Part shown: positions 9,628 to 23,676 of the stretch, in pieces
How positions within the stretch are numbered: position 1 is the first letter of the stretch
Layout: every line of letters starts with the position of its first letter
Assembly: GCA_937995515.1 (NCBI GenBank)
Contig: CALKJZ010000021.1
Location: 62,001 to 126,000, forward strand
DNA from: an uncultured Sphingomonadaceae bacterium
Lineage (GTDB): Bacteria; Pseudomonadota; Alphaproteobacteria; Sphingomonadales; Sphingomonadaceae
Direction: 5' to 3'
DNA length: 64,000 bases
The notes under the pieces: generated by a model
Database searches by the model: none
Seen by the model: the letters and a program-made list of their open reading frames with translations, nothing else
What the model was told of the DNA's origin: nothing
Translations under genes and position numbers: made by a program

Positions 9628-10233
9628 TCATTCCGCAAGGGCGAAGGCCGCCCGACCGGGGGATGAGGCGCGGGCCGGCCGCCACATCGGCTGGAGCACC
9701 GGGCTGCTGCCCACTTTGATCGCCTCCAGCGCGCGAAAGCCGAACCGCTCGTAAAACGGCACGTTGCGCGGGTTGGTGCACTCGAGATAGGCGGGCTGCC
9801 CATCGGCATCGACCATCCGCAGCGCTGCTTCCATGAGCGCCGACCCGAGACCCCTGCCCTGCGCGGCCGGATCCACGCCGATGAACGGCAGATACCAGTG
9901 GGGCTCCTGCGGGTGGGCGGCGATCATCCCGGCAAAAAAGGCCGGCGCATCCTCGGGGAAGGCAAGAGCCTCCCCGGCGAGCGCCTGCGCCAGCCCCTCC
10001 ATGTCGGGCCCAACCCCGGGCGGCAGCCAGAGCGCCACGCTGCGCAGGTCCGCGCTGGCAAGGGCAGAGCCGGCAGCGAAGGCGCCGCCACCCATGTGCG
10101 CCACCGTCTGCGGGAACAGTCGCAGGTAGAGAAGCGGGTCGGGAAGCGTCCAGCGTGCCACAGGGTCGGCTGCAAAGGCGGTCACGAGCGTGGCCGCGGC
10201 CGCCTCGCGCGTCGATTCGTCCAGCTTCTGCAT
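9628..10233 (-). CDS. GNAT-family N-acetyltransferase
   Basis: This 201-residue protein carries the acetyl-CoA pyrophosphate-binding motif A as VDPAAQGRGLGSALM (about residues 120-134; core Q/R-x-x-G-x-G). The motif B segment NPRNVPFYERFGF (about 156-168) follows. The N terminus is alanine-rich and helical. It lies between clpP (46 bp upstream) and clpX (59 bp downstream) on the same strand, an unusual insertion in a pair that is normally adjacent. The substrate is unknown. Confidence 0.85.
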   Translation of the reverse strand: MQKLDESTREAAAATLVTAFAADPVARWTLPDPLLYLRLFPQTVAHMGGGAFAAGSALASADLRSVALWLPPGVGPDMEGLAQALAGEALAFPEDAPAFFAGMIAAHPQEPHWYLPFIGVDPAAQGRGLGSALMEAALRMVDADGQPAYLECTNPRNVPFYERFGFRALEAIKVGSSPVLQPMWRPARASSPGRAAFALAE

Positions 10234-10279
10234 CCCTGCGGCCCTCCCCTCGCCCGCCGGGCCCGCGCCGCGCGAAGGG

Positions 10280-10954
10280 TCAGGCCGCCCGCTGCTGCTC
10301 CTCGGTGGGCATGGGGCGCTTGTCCATCACCTCGTCCACCATTCCGAATGCCTTGGCCTCGGCTGCGTCCATGAACCGGTCGCGCTCGACCGCATCGGCG
10401 ATCGTCTCGACCGTCTGGCCGGTATATTCCGCCATCAGCTCGTTCATGCGCTGGCGGATGCGCAGGATCTCGCGCGCCTGGATCTCGATGTCGGTGGCTT
10501 GGCCCTGGGCCCCGCCGGAGGGCTGGTGGATCATGATCCGGGCGTTGGTCAGCGCCACGCGCATGCCCGGCTCGCCGGCACACAGGAGGAAGGCCCCCAT
10601 CGAGGCGGCCTGGCCCACGCACACCGTGCCAACCTTGGGCCGGATGTACCGCATCGTGTCGTGGATTGCCATGCCCGCCGTCACCACCCCGCCGGGCGAG
10701 TTGATGTACATGAAGATGTCCTTCTTCGGGTTTTCTGCCTCGAGGAAGAGCAACTGGGCGACGATCAGCGAGGCCATGTTGTCCTCGACGACCCCGGTCA
10801 GGAACACGATCCGCTCGCGCAGCAGGCGCGAGAAGATGTCAAACGACCGCTCGCCTCGCGAGGACTGCTCGATGACGATGGGAACAAGACCTGCGGTTTC
10901 GGCAGGCTGGCGCAGGGCCCCGAGGGGGTCGGAAAGGAAGCGGTCACGGTCCAT
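10280..10954 (-). CDS. clpP: ATP-dependent Clp protease proteolytic subunit ClpP
   Basis: From the ATG at 10954 the protein is 224 residues. The catalytic triad is visible as Ser118 (GQAASMGA), His143 (MIHQPSGG) and Asp192 (VERDRFMD). The N-terminal leader ends [19 protein letters not shown], the standard processed start. The frame stays open far upstream and passes through a 12-bp repeat that supplies seven in-frame ATG codons, so longer starts cannot be excluded. The 10954 start gives the usual ClpP length. It forms the tetradecameric protease partner of ClpX. Confidence 0.95.
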   Translation of the reverse strand: MDRDRFLSDPLGALRQPAETAGLVPIVIEQSSRGERSFDIFSRLLRERIVFLTGVVEDNMASLIVAQLLFLEAENPKKDIFMYINSPGGVVTAGMAIHDTMRYIRPKVGTVCVGQAASMGAFLLCAGEPGMRVALTNARIMIHQPSGGAQGQATDIEIQAREILRIRQRMNELMAEYTGQTVETIADAVERDRFMDAAEAKAFGMVDEVMDKRPMPTEEQQRAA

Positions 10955-11010
10955 GGCGGCGACATTGGCGCTCCGGCCGGCGCCGTCAAGCCCGCCTGTC
11001 CACAAGGGGT

Positions 11011-11094
11011 CCATGTGCGGGCCCATGTGCGGGCCCATGTGCGGGCCCATGTGCGGGTCCATGTGCGGGGCCATGTGCGGGTCCATGTGCGGCA
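11011..11094. repeat. Seven-copy 12-bp tandem repeat upstream of clpP
   Basis: Units of the form CCATGTGCGGG(C/T) begin at 11011, 11023, 11035, 11047, 11059, 11071 and 11083. On the minus strand each unit reads PHMx in the frame of clpP, so the array supplies an in-frame ATG every 12 nt. It sits in the 241-bp gap between the clpP start (10954) and the anti-sigma gene stop (11196). No promoter was recognised with confidence in that gap. Confidence 0.9.
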
Positions 11095-11174
11095 GCGCAG
11101 CGCCTTGTCGGGCAGCCGGACCCGCATGGGAAGAAGAGGCAGGCAGGGCCGGCGGTTTGCCGGCCGGCCCGCGC

Positions 11175-11205
11175 CAGATCCGCGTCAGATCCGCGTCAGA
11201 TCCGT
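11175..11205. repeat. 11-bp tandem repeat over the anti-sigma gene stop codon
   Basis: The unit CAGATCCGCGT occurs at 11175 and 11186, with a partial third copy at 11197. On the minus strand the repeat contains the real TGA stop of the anti-sigma gene and a second copy of it just downstream. Confidence 0.75.
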
Positions 11206-11948
11206 GCGAGCGTGCCGGTCGCCACAACCGGCCCGGTCGGCGCGCCGGTGGGCGAGCCGCCCTGCGGCTCGAGGCTGACGGCGAGGACTGCGCCATCGGC
11301 CACCAGTTCGGCCATGGCGGCGGGCACGGCGATCCGCTGCGCCCCTTTAAGGTCGATGACGCCGAGCGAGCGGGGCCTGCCATCGGCGGGAATGAGCCAC
11401 AGTTCGGGCACCCGCCCGTCTGCTGCATCGCCGCTGACCGGCGCCAGCACCACTTCCCGGCGGCCGGGGTCGAGCGCGGCTGTGAGCAAGGCGCCCCCCC
11501 CTTCGGCGGTCAGCGTGGCAGCAAGCAGCACCGGCGGCTGGGGTGGCGGCCCGCCCGGCGGGCGGGCGAGAAGCAGCGCAAGCGAGAGCGCTGCCATGGC
11601 CGCCGTTGCGCCGCGCCAGAGCGCAAGGCTGTTCCACCACCGCAACGCCGGGGCCGGTCGGGGCGCGGGCGTCCGGGCGGCGGTCTCGTCGGCCTCGATC
11701 GTCCGGGAAATCCGCGCCCAGAGGCCAGGCGAGGGCGCAACGGGCGGCACCTCGTCGGAAAGCGGCGCAAGCACGGCCACCCACCGGTCGCACAGGCCTG
11801 CAAACGCCGGGTCTGTGCGCCGCCGGTCCTCCGCGGCCTGCCGGGCGGCGCCCGCAAGCATGCCCAGCGCCCATTCCAGCGCCAACGCCTCGTCGGGCGG
11901 CATCGCCTCCGGGCTGTCGGGCCGGTCCGTGTCGTCGGGCCTGCTCAT
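11196..11948 (-). CDS. RskA-type membrane anti-sigma factor
   Basis: The protein has 250 residues. A cytoplasmic zinc-less anti-sigma N-terminal region rich in Asp/Glu (about 1-105) holds the [15 protein letters not shown] helix. One membrane segment lies at about 118-136 ([17 protein letters not shown]). The periplasmic RskA domain carries [19 protein letters not shown] and ends [12 protein letters not shown]. The ATG at 11948 overlaps the sigma-factor stop (ATGA), so sigma and anti-sigma are translated as a pair. Such proteins hold the cognate ECF sigma at the membrane until proteolysis releases it. Confidence 0.9.
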   Translation of the reverse strand: MSRPDDTDRPDSPEAMPPDEALALEWALGMLAGAARQAAEDRRRTDPAFAGLCDRWVAVLAPLSDEVPPVAPSPGLWARISRTIEADETAARTPAPRPAPALRWWNSLALWRGATAAMAALSLALLLARPPGGPPPQPPVLLAATLTAEGGGALLTAALDPGRREVVLAPVSGDAADGRVPELWLIPADGRPRSLGVIDLKGAQRIAVPAAMAELVADGAVLAVSLEPQGGSPTGAPTGPVVATGTLARI

Positions 11949-12493
11949 GCGTCGGCCGCCTCGAGTTGCTGGCGCATACGCTTCAGGCCGCGGAACACCC
12001 AGGTCTTGATGGTGCCAACCGGCACCCCCTCCCGCTCCGCAAGCTCGGCGTAGGAAAGCCCCTCGATCCACGCCGCGCGGATAACCGAGGCGTGGCGCGG
12101 ATCGAGCCCGGCGAGAGCCCGCGCAACCGTGCGCGCGGCACTTGCGCAGTCTGCCGCGCGGTCGGCATGGGCGTCCGGGTCGGCGTGGTGCTCCAGCACG
12201 TCCGCAGGCGCCTCGGGCCGGCGGCCGCGCGCGCGCAGGCGGTCGATGGCGCGGTTGCGGGCAATCGCCACCAGCCACGCCTCGCCGCTCGCCTGCCCGG
12301 GCCGGAAGCCCCCCGCCTTCTGCCAGATGGTCACAAACACATCCTGGACCACATCCTCGGCATCCTGCCTGTCGCCGAGGATACGCATGGCTACCCCGAG
12401 CAGCTTCATGGCGAGGCAATCGTAGAGCGCGCGCAGGGCGTCGCGGTCCCCTTCCGCAACCCGAACCAGCCAGCAATCCACCTCCGTGCGCAT
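11945..12493 (-). CDS. ECF-family RNA polymerase sigma factor
   Basis: This is a 182-residue sigma-70 factor of the extracytoplasmic-function class. Region 2 is visible as DRDALRALYDCLAMKLLGVAMRIL, then DAEDVVQDVFVTIW, then AWLVAIARNRAIDRLRAR (about 16-92). Region 4 is LDPRHASVIRAAWIEGLSYAELAEREGVPVGTIKTWVFRGLKRMR (about 128-175). It pairs with the overlapping RskA-type anti-sigma gene, the SigK/RskA arrangement. It is transcribed divergently from purL across 148 bp. The regulon cannot be inferred here. Confidence 0.93.
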   Translation of the reverse strand: MRTEVDCWLVRVAEGDRDALRALYDCLAMKLLGVAMRILGDRQDAEDVVQDVFVTIWQKAGGFRPGQASGEAWLVAIARNRAIDRLRARGRRPEAPADVLEHHADPDAHADRAADCASAARTVARALAGLDPRHASVIRAAWIEGLSYAELAEREGVPVGTIKTWVFRGLKRMRQQLEAADA

Positions 12494-12641
12494 GGCTCTG
12501 TGGTCCCCTGCGTCCTCTCACAGGTGCCGCATCTGTCGGGCAAGTCAAGCCGCCGGGCGGGCCGGGCCGTGGGGCGCGCGGCCGGCCCGGCGGCATGCCC
12601 GCGGATGACTTGGCCCATCGCCTCGGCTACGGACCGCAGCC

Positions 12642-14793
<2,152 letters not shown>

Positions 14794-14807
<14 letters not shown>

Positions 14808-15726
14808 GGCTCAGTCGCGCGGGGGGGCTGCCGGGCTCCACCGCCCCGTTCGCGCCGCGGCCAGCCGCACCTCCCACGTCGTTCAGCTCCAGCGCAATCA
14901 GCATGACGGCGATGGGCGCGGCCGCCTCCCTGATCGGCTCGGGCGTCCCGTCGCCGATGGACTCGACCACCGCGCGGGCGATGGCCTTTGCCTCCGCGTT
15001 GCGCTTAAGCGCAACAAGGCTCGATATCTTGGCCGTGCGCGCGATCATTGCGACCTGCTGCGGTTCCACCGCCTTGGCGCTGCCATAGCGGTCGATCACC
15101 CGGTCGAAACTCCGGATCGCGGCGGTGTCATCCTTCGCATCCACCTGCATGAAGCCGCGCACCATCATCGTGAGCGCCACATGGCGTTGCACCTGCGGGT
15201 TGCTGCTCGAGCCATAGCGCGCTTCCACCGCCTCGATGCCGCGCATGGCGCCTGCGACATCGCCTGTCTTGCCGATCGCGGCCACGCGCATCCCCATGGC
15301 CCTGGACAGCGGCGGATCGAGGCGCGGATCGCCGGCATCGCCAACGCGGGCCAGCACGGCATCAACCTGCTGGATTGCCTGCAGAAACTGCTCGCGGTTG
15401 CCGAGCCATTCGCCGCGCGCCGTGAGCCCCCAGGCGAGTTCCGCCCGCATGGCCGGGTCCTGCGCTCCGCCATGCGCCTCTTCAAAGGCCGCAAAGGCGG
15501 CAGCTGCATCCTCGTGCCGGCCGAGATGCCCGAGCGCCTCGGCACGGCGCCAGCTGGCGTGGGCCGAATCCGCGCTGCTGGCCGGCGCCGCCTTCGCCAT
15601 GGCTTCGGCGGCCTCGAGCGCCGCCGGCCAGTTGTTGGCAAGCTCCGCGTTGCGCAGCACAAACCGGTTCTCGCCGGCAGCCGCCGAACCGGCTACCAGC
15701 AGCAGCGCCACCATCCATCGGCGCAT
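14794..15726 (-). CDS. Secreted or periplasmic TPR-like protein of unknown function
   Basis: A 310-residue protein begins with a cleavable signal peptide ([20 protein letters not shown]; cleavage probably after A17). The rest is alanine-rich paired helices consistent with TPR or Sel1-like repeats, for example [14 protein letters not shown], then [28 protein letters not shown], then [11 protein letters not shown]. No enzymatic motif is visible. It is the last gene on the minus strand downstream of lpdA (132-bp gap) and converges on purL with a 14-bp overlap. Function unknown. Confidence 0.75.
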
Positions 15727-15858
15727 CGGTTGCTTTTCCCCCCTCTTTCCAACACCTTAGCAGACCTGCGTCAGCGTGTCACGCGCCGGGGGGCAGGCGT
15801 TGCGACCGGTCGCCGGGACGGGGCCCGCAACAGGCACCCCGATGCCGGCCCGGATCTC

Positions 15859-17250
15859 TCAGATGTGGATGGGGTGGCCGCCGACGGCGAGGGCCGCCTC
15901 CTTCATCGCCTCGCTGTGGGTGGGATGGGCGTGGCAGGTGAGCGCAATATCCTCTGCCGAGGCGCCAAACTCCATCGCCTGCGCGGCCTGCGCGATCATC
16001 GTGCCGGCATGGCGGTTGAGGATGTGCACCCCGAGCACGCGGTCGGTTTCGGCATCGGCGATGATCTTCACGAACCCCGCGGTATCGCGGTTGGTCTTGG
16101 CGCGGCTGTTGGCGAGGAACGGAAATCTGCCCACCCTGATCGTGTGGCCGGCGGCCCGGGCCTCCTCTTCCGTCAGCCCCACGCTTGCCACTTCCGGCTG
16201 GGTGTAGACGACTGCCGGGATGACGGCGCGGTTGGTGTAGCCCGTCAGCCCGGCGATGTTCTCAGCGACGGCATGGCCCTCGTCCATCGCCTTGTGCGCC
16301 AGCATGGGCCCATCGATCACGTCGCCGATTGCCCAGATGCCCGGCACGGCGGTTGCAAAATCGGGGCCCACGGGAATGCGCCCCCGGTCGTCGAGGCTGA
16401 GGCCTGCCTTCTCCACGTCGAGCCCGTCGGTGTTGGGCCGCCGGCCCACCGCGAGCAGCACGCGATCGGCCGCAATCGTCTCCGCCGCGCCGCCGGCAGC
16501 CGGCTCGACCGTCACCTCCGCCTTCCCGGCCTGCACGGCAATGCCGGTCACCCGGGTGCCAGTTCTGAGACCCATTCCCTGCCTTTTCAGAATCTTCTCA
16601 AACTCGGCGCCGATCTCGTGGTCCATGGCCGGCACGATCCGATCGAGAAACTCGACGACCGTCACCTTCGCACCCAGCCGCCGCCACACCGAGCCCATCT
16701 CGAGGCCGATGTAACCGCCGCCCACCACCAGCAGATGGCCCGGCACCGCCTCGAGATCGAGGGCCTCGGTCGACGTGATGACGACCTTGCCGTCGGGTTC
16801 GAGCCCCGGCGGGAAGGCCACCTCCGAGCCTGTGGCAATCACGATGTCGCGGGCGGTGACGTCCTCGTCGCCCACCATGACCGTCTTCGGCCCGGCAAAT
16901 CGCGCAGCCCCCTTGAGCCAGGTGATGTTGTTCTTGCGGAACAGATAGGCGACCCCATTGGTCAGCTCGCTGACCGCCTTGTCCTTCTCGGCGCGCATGG
17001 CGGCAAGATCGAGGGAGACCCCCGACAGGCCGATGCCGAACTTTGTCCATTCGCCGGCATGGGCCTCCTCGTAGATTTCCGAGGCGTGCAGCAGCGCCTT
17101 CGACGGAATGCAGCCGACATTGAGGCAGGTGCCGCCGAGCGTTGCCCGCTTTTCGGCACAGGCCACCCTGAGGCCGAGCTGTGCCGCGCGGATGGCCGCC
17201 ACATAGCCGCCCGGCCCGCCGCCGATCACCAGCACATCATATCCGGCCAT
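15859..17250 (-). CDS. lpdA: Dihydrolipoyl dehydrogenase (E3)
   Basis: The protein has 463 residues. The FAD dinucleotide fold begins GGGPGGYVAAIRAAQLG (about residues 9-25). The redox-active disulfide is in GGTCLNVGCIPSKALLHASE (about 39-58). The NAD fold has VVGGGYIGLEMG and the second FAD motif has WAIGDVIDGPMLAHKAMDEG. The C-terminal catalytic His/Glu pair is in CHAHPTHSEAMKE. It lies 10 bp after sucB, so it is the E3 of the 2-oxoglutarate dehydrogenase complex, and may also serve other lipoyl complexes. Confidence 0.96.
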   Translation of the reverse strand: MAGYDVLVIGGGPGGYVAAIRAAQLGLRVACAEKRATLGGTCLNVGCIPSKALLHASEIYEEAHAGEWTKFGIGLSGVSLDLAAMRAEKDKAVSELTNGVAYLFRKNNITWLKGAARFAGPKTVMVGDEDVTARDIVIATGSEVAFPPGLEPDGKVVITSTEALDLEAVPGHLLVVGGGYIGLEMGSVWRRLGAKVTVVEFLDRIVPAMDHEIGAEFEKILKRQGMGLRTGTRVTGIAVQAGKAEVTVEPAAGGAAETIAADRVLLAVGRRPNTDGLDVEKAGLSLDDRGRIPVGPDFATAVPGIWAIGDVIDGPMLAHKAMDEGHAVAENIAGLTGYTNRAVIPAVVYTQPEVASVGLTEEEARAAGHTIRVGRFPFLANSRAKTNRDTAGFVKIIADAETDRVLGVHILNRHAGTMIAQAAQAMEFGASAEDIALTCHAHPTHSEAMKEAALAVGGHPIHI

Positions 17251-17260
17251 AAAGAAACCC

Positions 17261-18547
<1,287 letters not shown>

Positions 18548-18579
18548 CGGCCCCGTTTCCCCCGGTATCAGCCGGCCGC

Positions 18580-21468
18580 TCAGGCGGCCTTCCTGCGCGC
18601 GCTCCTGAGGCTCGACTTGATGGCCGAGCGGACTTCCGCCTTCGAATGGCCGAGCGCTTCGGCCACCAGCTTGGCCTGCTCCGCCTGGTGGCGACGCAGG
18701 AGGCCTGTGGCCGTTGCCGCCGAGGCGGCACGGCCGGCATAGGCCGGGCGGACGCCCAGCGCCTCCTCGATCAGCGGCTCGACAAAGAGCCAGGCGCCGG
18801 CATTGCGCGGCTCCTCCTGCGCCCAGACCACCGTGCTGAGGGCTGGGAAGCGCTTCGCATAGGCTGCAATCACATCGCCCGGAAACGGGTAGAGCTGCTC
18901 GACCCGAAGGATATAGACATCCTCCCGCCGCTCGGCATCGCGCGCCTCGGCAAGATCGTAGAAGACCTTGCCCGAGCACAGGATCAGCCGCCGGACCGCC
19001 TTCGGATCGGGTGTGGCAAGATCGTCGAGCACGCGGTGAAAGCTTGTGCCCTCGCCCATCTCGGACAGCCGCGAGACCGCCCGCTTGTGCCGCAGCAGCG
19101 ACTTGGGTGTCATGATCACCAGCGGCTTGCGGAACGGACGCAGCATCTGCCGGCGCAGGATGTGGAAATAATTGGCCGGCGTCGTGCAGTTGGCCACCTG
19201 GAGATTGTCTTCCGCGCAAAGCTGCAGGAAGCGCTCCAGCCGCGCCGAACTGTGTTCCGGCCCCTGCCCCTCATAGCCGTGCGGCAGCAGCATCACGAGC
19301 CCGTTGGCGCGCAGCCACTTCGCCTCGCCGCTGGCGATGAACTGGTCGATCATCACCTGTGCGCCGTTGGCGAAATCGCCGAACTGGGCTTCCCAGAGCA
19401 CCAGCGTGTTGGGGTCGGCGCCGGCAAAGCCATATTCGAAGCCCAGCACGCCGAACTCCGAGAGCGGCGAGTCCCGGACTTCGGCATAGCCGCCGAGCGT
19501 GGCCAGCGGCACATGCTTGGCCCCGGTCTCCTGGTCGTGCCAGACGGCGTGGCGCTGGCTGAAGGTGCCCCGGCCCGAATCCTGGCCCGAGAGCCGCACG
19601 CCATAGGACGGCTTGCCCGCGATGAGGCTTGCAAATGCCAGCTCTTCGGCCGTCGCCCAGTCCAGCCCCTCGCCGCTTTCGACCGCCCTGTCGCGCGCCT
19701 CGATCACCCGCTTCAGGGTGCGGTGGATGGCAAAGCCTTCGGGGATGGCATGCAGCTTGCGAGCCAGCGCGCGGAGCTCGCCGACCGCCACGCCCGTCTC
19801 GGCGCCGCGCCGCGCTGTGACCGGGTCGGCCGGCTGGCCGAGGCCCGCCCAGCGCCCCTCGAACCATTCGGCCTTGCGCGGCACGAATCCGGGTGCCGCG
19901 GCAAACTCGGCCTCGAGCAGGTCGGTCACCCGGCGGATCTCGGCGGCGATCCACTCGGGCGTCACCAGCCCCTCGGCCACCAGCCGGTCGCCATAGACCT
20001 TGCTGACCGGCGGGTGCTTTGCAATCGCGGCGTACATGAGCGGCTGGGTGAAGCTCGGCTCGTCGCTCTCGTTGTGGCCGAAGCGGCGGTAGCACCACAT
20101 GTCGATGACAACATCGCGGCGGAAGCGCTGGCGGAACTCGGTTGCGACCTTGGTCGCAAAGGTCACCGCCTCGGGATCGTCGCCGTTCACGTGGAAGATC
20201 GGCGCCTGCACCATCTTTGCGACATCGGACGGATAGGGCGAGGAGCGGGCAAACGCCGGCGAGGTGGTAAAGCCGATCTGGTTGTTGATAACGAAATGGA
20301 CCGTGCCGCCGGTGGAATAGCCGGGAACGCCGGAGAGCGCGAAACATTCCGCCACAATGCCCTGGCCGGCGAACGCGGCATCGCCGTGCAGCAGCACCGG
20401 CAGCACCTCGCCCTGGTTCTCGTGCGCAGCGCCCGGCCTGCCCTCGTCGGCTGCGCGCATGCGCTGGTTTGCGCGCACCTTGCCGAGGACGACCGGGTTC
20501 ACCGCTTCGAGGTGCGACGGGTTGGGGGTGAGCGACAGGTGGACCCGGTTGCCGTCGAACTCCCGGTCGGTCGAGGTGCCGAGGTGATACTTGACATCGC
20601 CCGACCCGCCGACATCGTCGGGGTTAGAGGAGCCGCCGCCAAACTCGTGGAAGATGGCCTGCAGCGGCTTCTGCATCACCAGCGCCAGCACGTTGAGCCG
20701 CCCGCGGTGCGGCATGCCGATCACGATCTCTTTGACACCATTGGCGCCGCCGACCTTGATGATGCTCTCAAGCGCCGGCACGGCAGCCTCGCCGCCATCA
20801 AGCCCGAAGCGCTTGGTGCCCACATATTTGCGGCCAAGGAAGGCCTCGAACTGCTCGGCGGCAATGATGCGCGCGAGAATCGCCGTCTTGCCCTCGGGCG
20901 TGAAATGGATTTCGGCATCGCGACCCTCGAACCGCTCCTGCAGGAAGCGCCGCTCCTCGACATCGTTGATGTGCATGTATTCGAGGCCGACCTTGCCGCA
21001 GTAGTTGCGCTGGAGGGTCGCCACCAGCTCGGCAACCGTTGCCGTCTCGAACCCGAGCACGCCGCCCAGAAAGACACGCCGGCCCGGGTCGGCCAGCCCG
21101 TGCCACTCGGGCGTGAGGTCCGGCGTGAATGCACGCTTCTCGAGGCCCAGGGGGTCGAGGTCGGCCGCAAGGTGCCCGCGCACCCGGTAGGTGCGGATGA
21201 GCATCATGGCGCGGATGGAATCCTGTGCCGCCTGCTGCGCCTCGGCCTCCGAAAGCCCGTCTGCCGGCCGCCCTTCCGCCCGCGCGACGGCAGGCGCAGC
21301 CTGTGCCTTCAGCTCCGCCGGGTCGGGCAGGCTCGGGTCGAGCGCGAGGCTCAGATCGTCGGCCGGGAGCACGGGCCAGCCGCGGCGCTGCCAGCTCGGC
21401 TTCGCTTCCCGTTCGGAGAGGGCGGCGGCATCGAGATCAAGCGGGACCGGTTGGCCGGGGGTCAGCAT
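18580..21468 (-). CDS. sucA: 2-oxoglutarate dehydrogenase E1 component
   Basis: This is a 962-residue thiamine-diphosphate enzyme. Recognisable blocks include [60 protein letters not shown], and the C-terminal [12 protein letters not shown] and [12 protein letters not shown] segments. A GAGGAG ribosome binding site lies 10 nt before the ATG and an in-frame TAA precedes it, which fixes the start. The N terminus ([15 protein letters not shown]...[13 protein letters not shown]) lacks the FLxGxNAxYIEELY docking element of the enterobacterial enzyme, as I recall also for sphingomonads. A 120-bp gap follows sucD. Confidence 0.96.
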   Translation of the reverse strand: MLTPGQPVPLDLDAAALSEREAKPSWQRRGWPVLPADDLSLALDPSLPDPAELKAQAAPAVARAEGRPADGLSEAEAQQAAQDSIRAMMLIRTYRVRGHLAADLDPLGLEKRAFTPDLTPEWHGLADPGRRVFLGGVLGFETATVAELVATLQRNYCGKVGLEYMHINDVEERRFLQERFEGRDAEIHFTPEGKTAILARIIAAEQFEAFLGRKYVGTKRFGLDGGEAAVPALESIIKVGGANGVKEIVIGMPHRGRLNVLALVMQKPLQAIFHEFGGGSSNPDDVGGSGDVKYHLGTSTDREFDGNRVHLSLTPNPSHLEAVNPVVLGKVRANQRMRAADEGRPGAAHENQGEVLPVLLHGDAAFAGQGIVAECFALSGVPGYSTGGTVHFVINNQIGFTTSPAFARSSPYPSDVAKMVQAPIFHVNGDDPEAVTFATKVATEFRQRFRRDVVIDMWCYRRFGHNESDEPSFTQPLMYAAIAKHPPVSKVYGDRLVAEGLVTPEWIAAEIRRVTDLLEAEFAAAPGFVPRKAEWFEGRWAGLGQPADPVTARRGAETGVAVGELRALARKLHAIPEGFAIHRTLKRVIEARDRAVESGEGLDWATAEELAFASLIAGKPSYGVRLSGQDSGRGTFSQRHAVWHDQETGAKHVPLATLGGYAEVRDSPLSEFGVLGFEYGFAGADPNTLVLWEAQFGDFANGAQVMIDQFIASGEAKWLRANGLVMLLPHGYEGQGPEHSSARLERFLQLCAEDNLQVANCTTPANYFHILRRQMLRPFRKPLVIMTPKSLLRHKRAVSRLSEMGEGTSFHRVLDDLATPDPKAVRRLILCSGKVFYDLAEARDAERREDVYILRVEQLYPFPGDVIAAYAKRFPALSTVVWAQEEPRNAGAWLFVEPLIEEALGVRPAYAGRAASAATATGLLRRHQAEQAKLVAEALGHSKAEVRSAIKSSLRSARRKAA

Positions 21469-21588
21469 CGGCGCGTTACTCCTCGGTGAGCGCCCGACAC
21501 GCTAGCCCCGCCTTGCAGCCGTGCCAACCGCGACCTTGGTTTGGAATGGCGGCAAATGGCTGCCATGCAGCCGGGTGCGGGCCCATCC

Positions 21589-22479
21589 TCAGCGCTGCGA
21601 GCCCAGCAGGGCCTTGAGCGTCGTGCCCAGCTCCGAGGGGCTCCTCGACACACGGATGCCGGCGGCTTCCATGGCCGCGATCTTGTCGTCGGCCCGGCCC
21701 TTGCCGCCCGAGACGATCGCACCCGCATGGCCCATGCGCCGGCCCGGGGGGGCCGTGGTGCCGGCGATGAAGCCGACCATGGGCTTCGCCCGCCCCGCGC
21801 GGCGCTCGCTCTCGATGAAGGCGGCCGCTTCCTCCTCGGCGCTGCCGCCGATCTCGCCGATCATGATGATGCTCTCGGTCGCCGGGTCGGCGAGGAACAT
21901 TTCGAGCACGTCGATGAAGTTCGTGCCATTGACCGGGTCGCCACCGATGCCGACCGCGGTCGTCTGCCCAAGCCCTGCCTGCGAGGTCTGGAACACCGCC
22001 TCGTAGGTGAGCGTGCCGGACCGCGAGACGATCCCCACCGAGCCCCTGCGGAAGATCGAGCCGGGCATGATTCCGATCTTGCATTCGCCGGGCGTCAAGA
22101 CACCGGGGCAGTTCGGCCCGACAAGACGCGACTTCGAGCCGGTGAGCGCGCGCTTGACCGGCACCATGTCGAGCACCGGAATGCCTTCGGTGATGCACAC
22201 GATGAGCGGGATCTCCGCGGCAATCGCCTCGAGGATTGCGTCTGCCGCGCCGAAGGGCGGCACATAGACAACGCTTGCGTTGGCGCCCGTCGCCGCCCTC
22301 GCCTCGGCCACCGTCTCGAACACCGGAAGGCCGAGGTGGGTGCTGCCCCCCTTGCCGGGCGCGACCCCGCCGACGAGCTTCGTGCCATAGGCCAGCGCCT
22401 GCTCGGAATGGAAGGTGCCCTGCTTCCCCGTGAACCCCTGGGTGATGACCCGGGTTTCGCTGTTGACAAGGATGCTCAT
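21589..22479 (-). CDS. sucD: Succinate-CoA ligase alpha subunit
   Basis: The protein has 296 residues. The CoA-binding Rossmann segment begins [20 protein letters not shown] (about 9-28). The phosphohistidine loop is in [11 protein letters not shown] (about 250-260), which carries the transiently phosphorylated histidine. [20 protein letters not shown] is also typical. Together with SucC it makes ATP or GTP from succinyl-CoA in the TCA cycle. It starts 3 bp after the sucC stop. Confidence 0.97.
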   Translation of the reverse strand: MSILVNSETRVITQGFTGKQGTFHSEQALAYGTKLVGGVAPGKGGSTHLGLPVFETVAEARAATGANASVVYVPPFGAADAILEAIAAEIPLIVCITEGIPVLDMVPVKRALTGSKSRLVGPNCPGVLTPGECKIGIMPGSIFRRGSVGIVSRSGTLTYEAVFQTSQAGLGQTTAVGIGGDPVNGTNFIDVLEMFLADPATESIIMIGEIGGSAEEEAAAFIESERRAGRAKPMVGFIAGTTAPPGRRMGHAGAIVSGGKGRADDKIAAMEAAGIRVSRSPSELGTTLKALLGSQR

Positions 22480-22482
22480 CGC

Positions 22483-23676
22483 TCAGCCCCCCCTGACCGC
22501 GGCCACAATCTTGCGCGCGGCATCGCCAAGATCGTCGGCCGGGGTGATCGCAAGGCCCGACTGCGCGAGGATTGCCTTGCCTTCCGCCACATTGGTGCCC
22601 TCCAGCCGCACGACGAGCGGCACCTTCAGGTCCACCTCCCGCGCGGCGGCGATGATCCCCTCGGCGATGATGTCGCAGCGCATGATGCCGCCGAAGATGT
22701 TCACAAGGATGCCCTCGACCGCCGGGTCTGCGAGGATGAGCTTGAAGGCCTCCGTCACCTTCTCCCGGCTGGCACCGCCGCCGACATCGAGGAAGTTGGC
22801 CGGCTCGCCGCCTGACAGCTTGATGATGTCCATCGTCGCCATGGCGAGCCCGGCGCCGTTCACGAGACAGCCGATGTTGCCATCCAGCTTGATGAAGGCG
22901 AGGTCATGCTTCGACGCCTCGATCTCGGCAGGCTCCTCCTCGCCGAGGTCGCGCAGTTCGAGCACCTCCGGATGCCGCGCCAGCGCATTGGAATCGAAGT
23001 TCATCTTGGCATCGAGCACCAGCAGCCGGTCGCCGCAGACGGCGAGCGGGTTGATTTCCACCTGGCTTGCATCGAGCTCGACGAACGCCCGGTAGAGCTT
23101 CGCCGACACCTCCGCTGCCTGCCTTGCAAGATCGCCCGAAAGCCCGAGCGCGGCTGCCACCCGCCGGCCATGGTGCGGCCGCCAGCCGGTTGCCGGGTCG
23201 ACCGTCAGCGTCACAATCTTCTCGGGCGTCTCGTGCGCCACCGCCTCGATGTCCATGCCGCCTTCCGTCGAGACAACGGCCGCCACCCGGCCGGATCCGC
23301 GATCAACGAGGAAGGCAAGGTAGAACTCGCGGTCGATGTCCACCCCGTCCGTGACATAGAGGCGCTTCACCTGCCGCCCCGCAGGCCCGGTCTGGACTGT
23401 CACCAGCGTGCGGCCGAGCATCTCGGTGGCGTGGGCGCGCACCTCCTCGGCCGAGCGGGCAAGCCGCACGCCGCCCTTCGCCTCGGGGCCGAGCTCCAGG
23501 AACCGGCCCTTGCCGCGCCCGCCGGCGTGGATCTGCGCCTTCACCACATAGAGCGGCCCCGGCAGGGCTGCGACCGCATCGACCGCCTCCTCGACCGAGA
23601 AGGCGGCAACCCCCTTCGGCACCGGAACGCCGAAGCGGGCCAGAAGGTCCTTGGCCTGATATTCGTGGATGTTCAT
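22483..23676 (-). CDS. sucC: Succinate-CoA ligase beta subunit
   Basis: The ATG at 23676 is preceded by GGAGG and gives the canonical start [20 protein letters not shown]; the protein is 397 residues, standard for the family. The ATP-grasp domain ([12 protein letters not shown] near 47-58) and the C-terminal flavodoxin-like segment ([16 protein letters not shown]) are intact. Its ATG overlaps the stop of bioB (ATGA), so succinyl-CoA synthetase translation is coupled to biotin synthase translation. Confidence 0.97.
   Translation of the reverse strand: MNIHEYQAKDLLARFGVPVPKGVAAFSVEEAVDAVAALPGPLYVVKAQIHAGGRGKGRFLELGPEAKGGVRLARSAEEVRAHATEMLGRTLVTVQTGPAGRQVKRLYVTDGVDIDREFYLAFLVDRGSGRVAAVVSTEGGMDIEAVAHETPEKIVTLTVDPATGWRPHHGRRVAAALGLSGDLARQAAEVSAKLYRAFVELDASQVEINPLAVCGDRLLVLDAKMNFDSNALARHPEVLELRDLGEEEPAEIEASKHDLAFIKLDGNIGCLVNGAGLAMATMDIIKLSGGEPANFLDVGGGASREKVTEAFKLILADPAVEGILVNIFGGIMRCDIIAEGIIAAAREVDLKVPLVVRLEGTNVAEGKAILAQSGLAITPADDLGDAARKIVAAVRGG

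Noticed and set aside
11011-11094. CRISPR array
   Set aside because: The units are contiguous 12-bp repeats with no spacers and no cas genes nearby.
18646-21489. A 947-codon plus-strand open frame antisense to sucA
   Set aside because: It mirrors sucA exactly, has Arg/His-rich low-quality composition and no recognisable motif. High third-position GC removes antisense stops.
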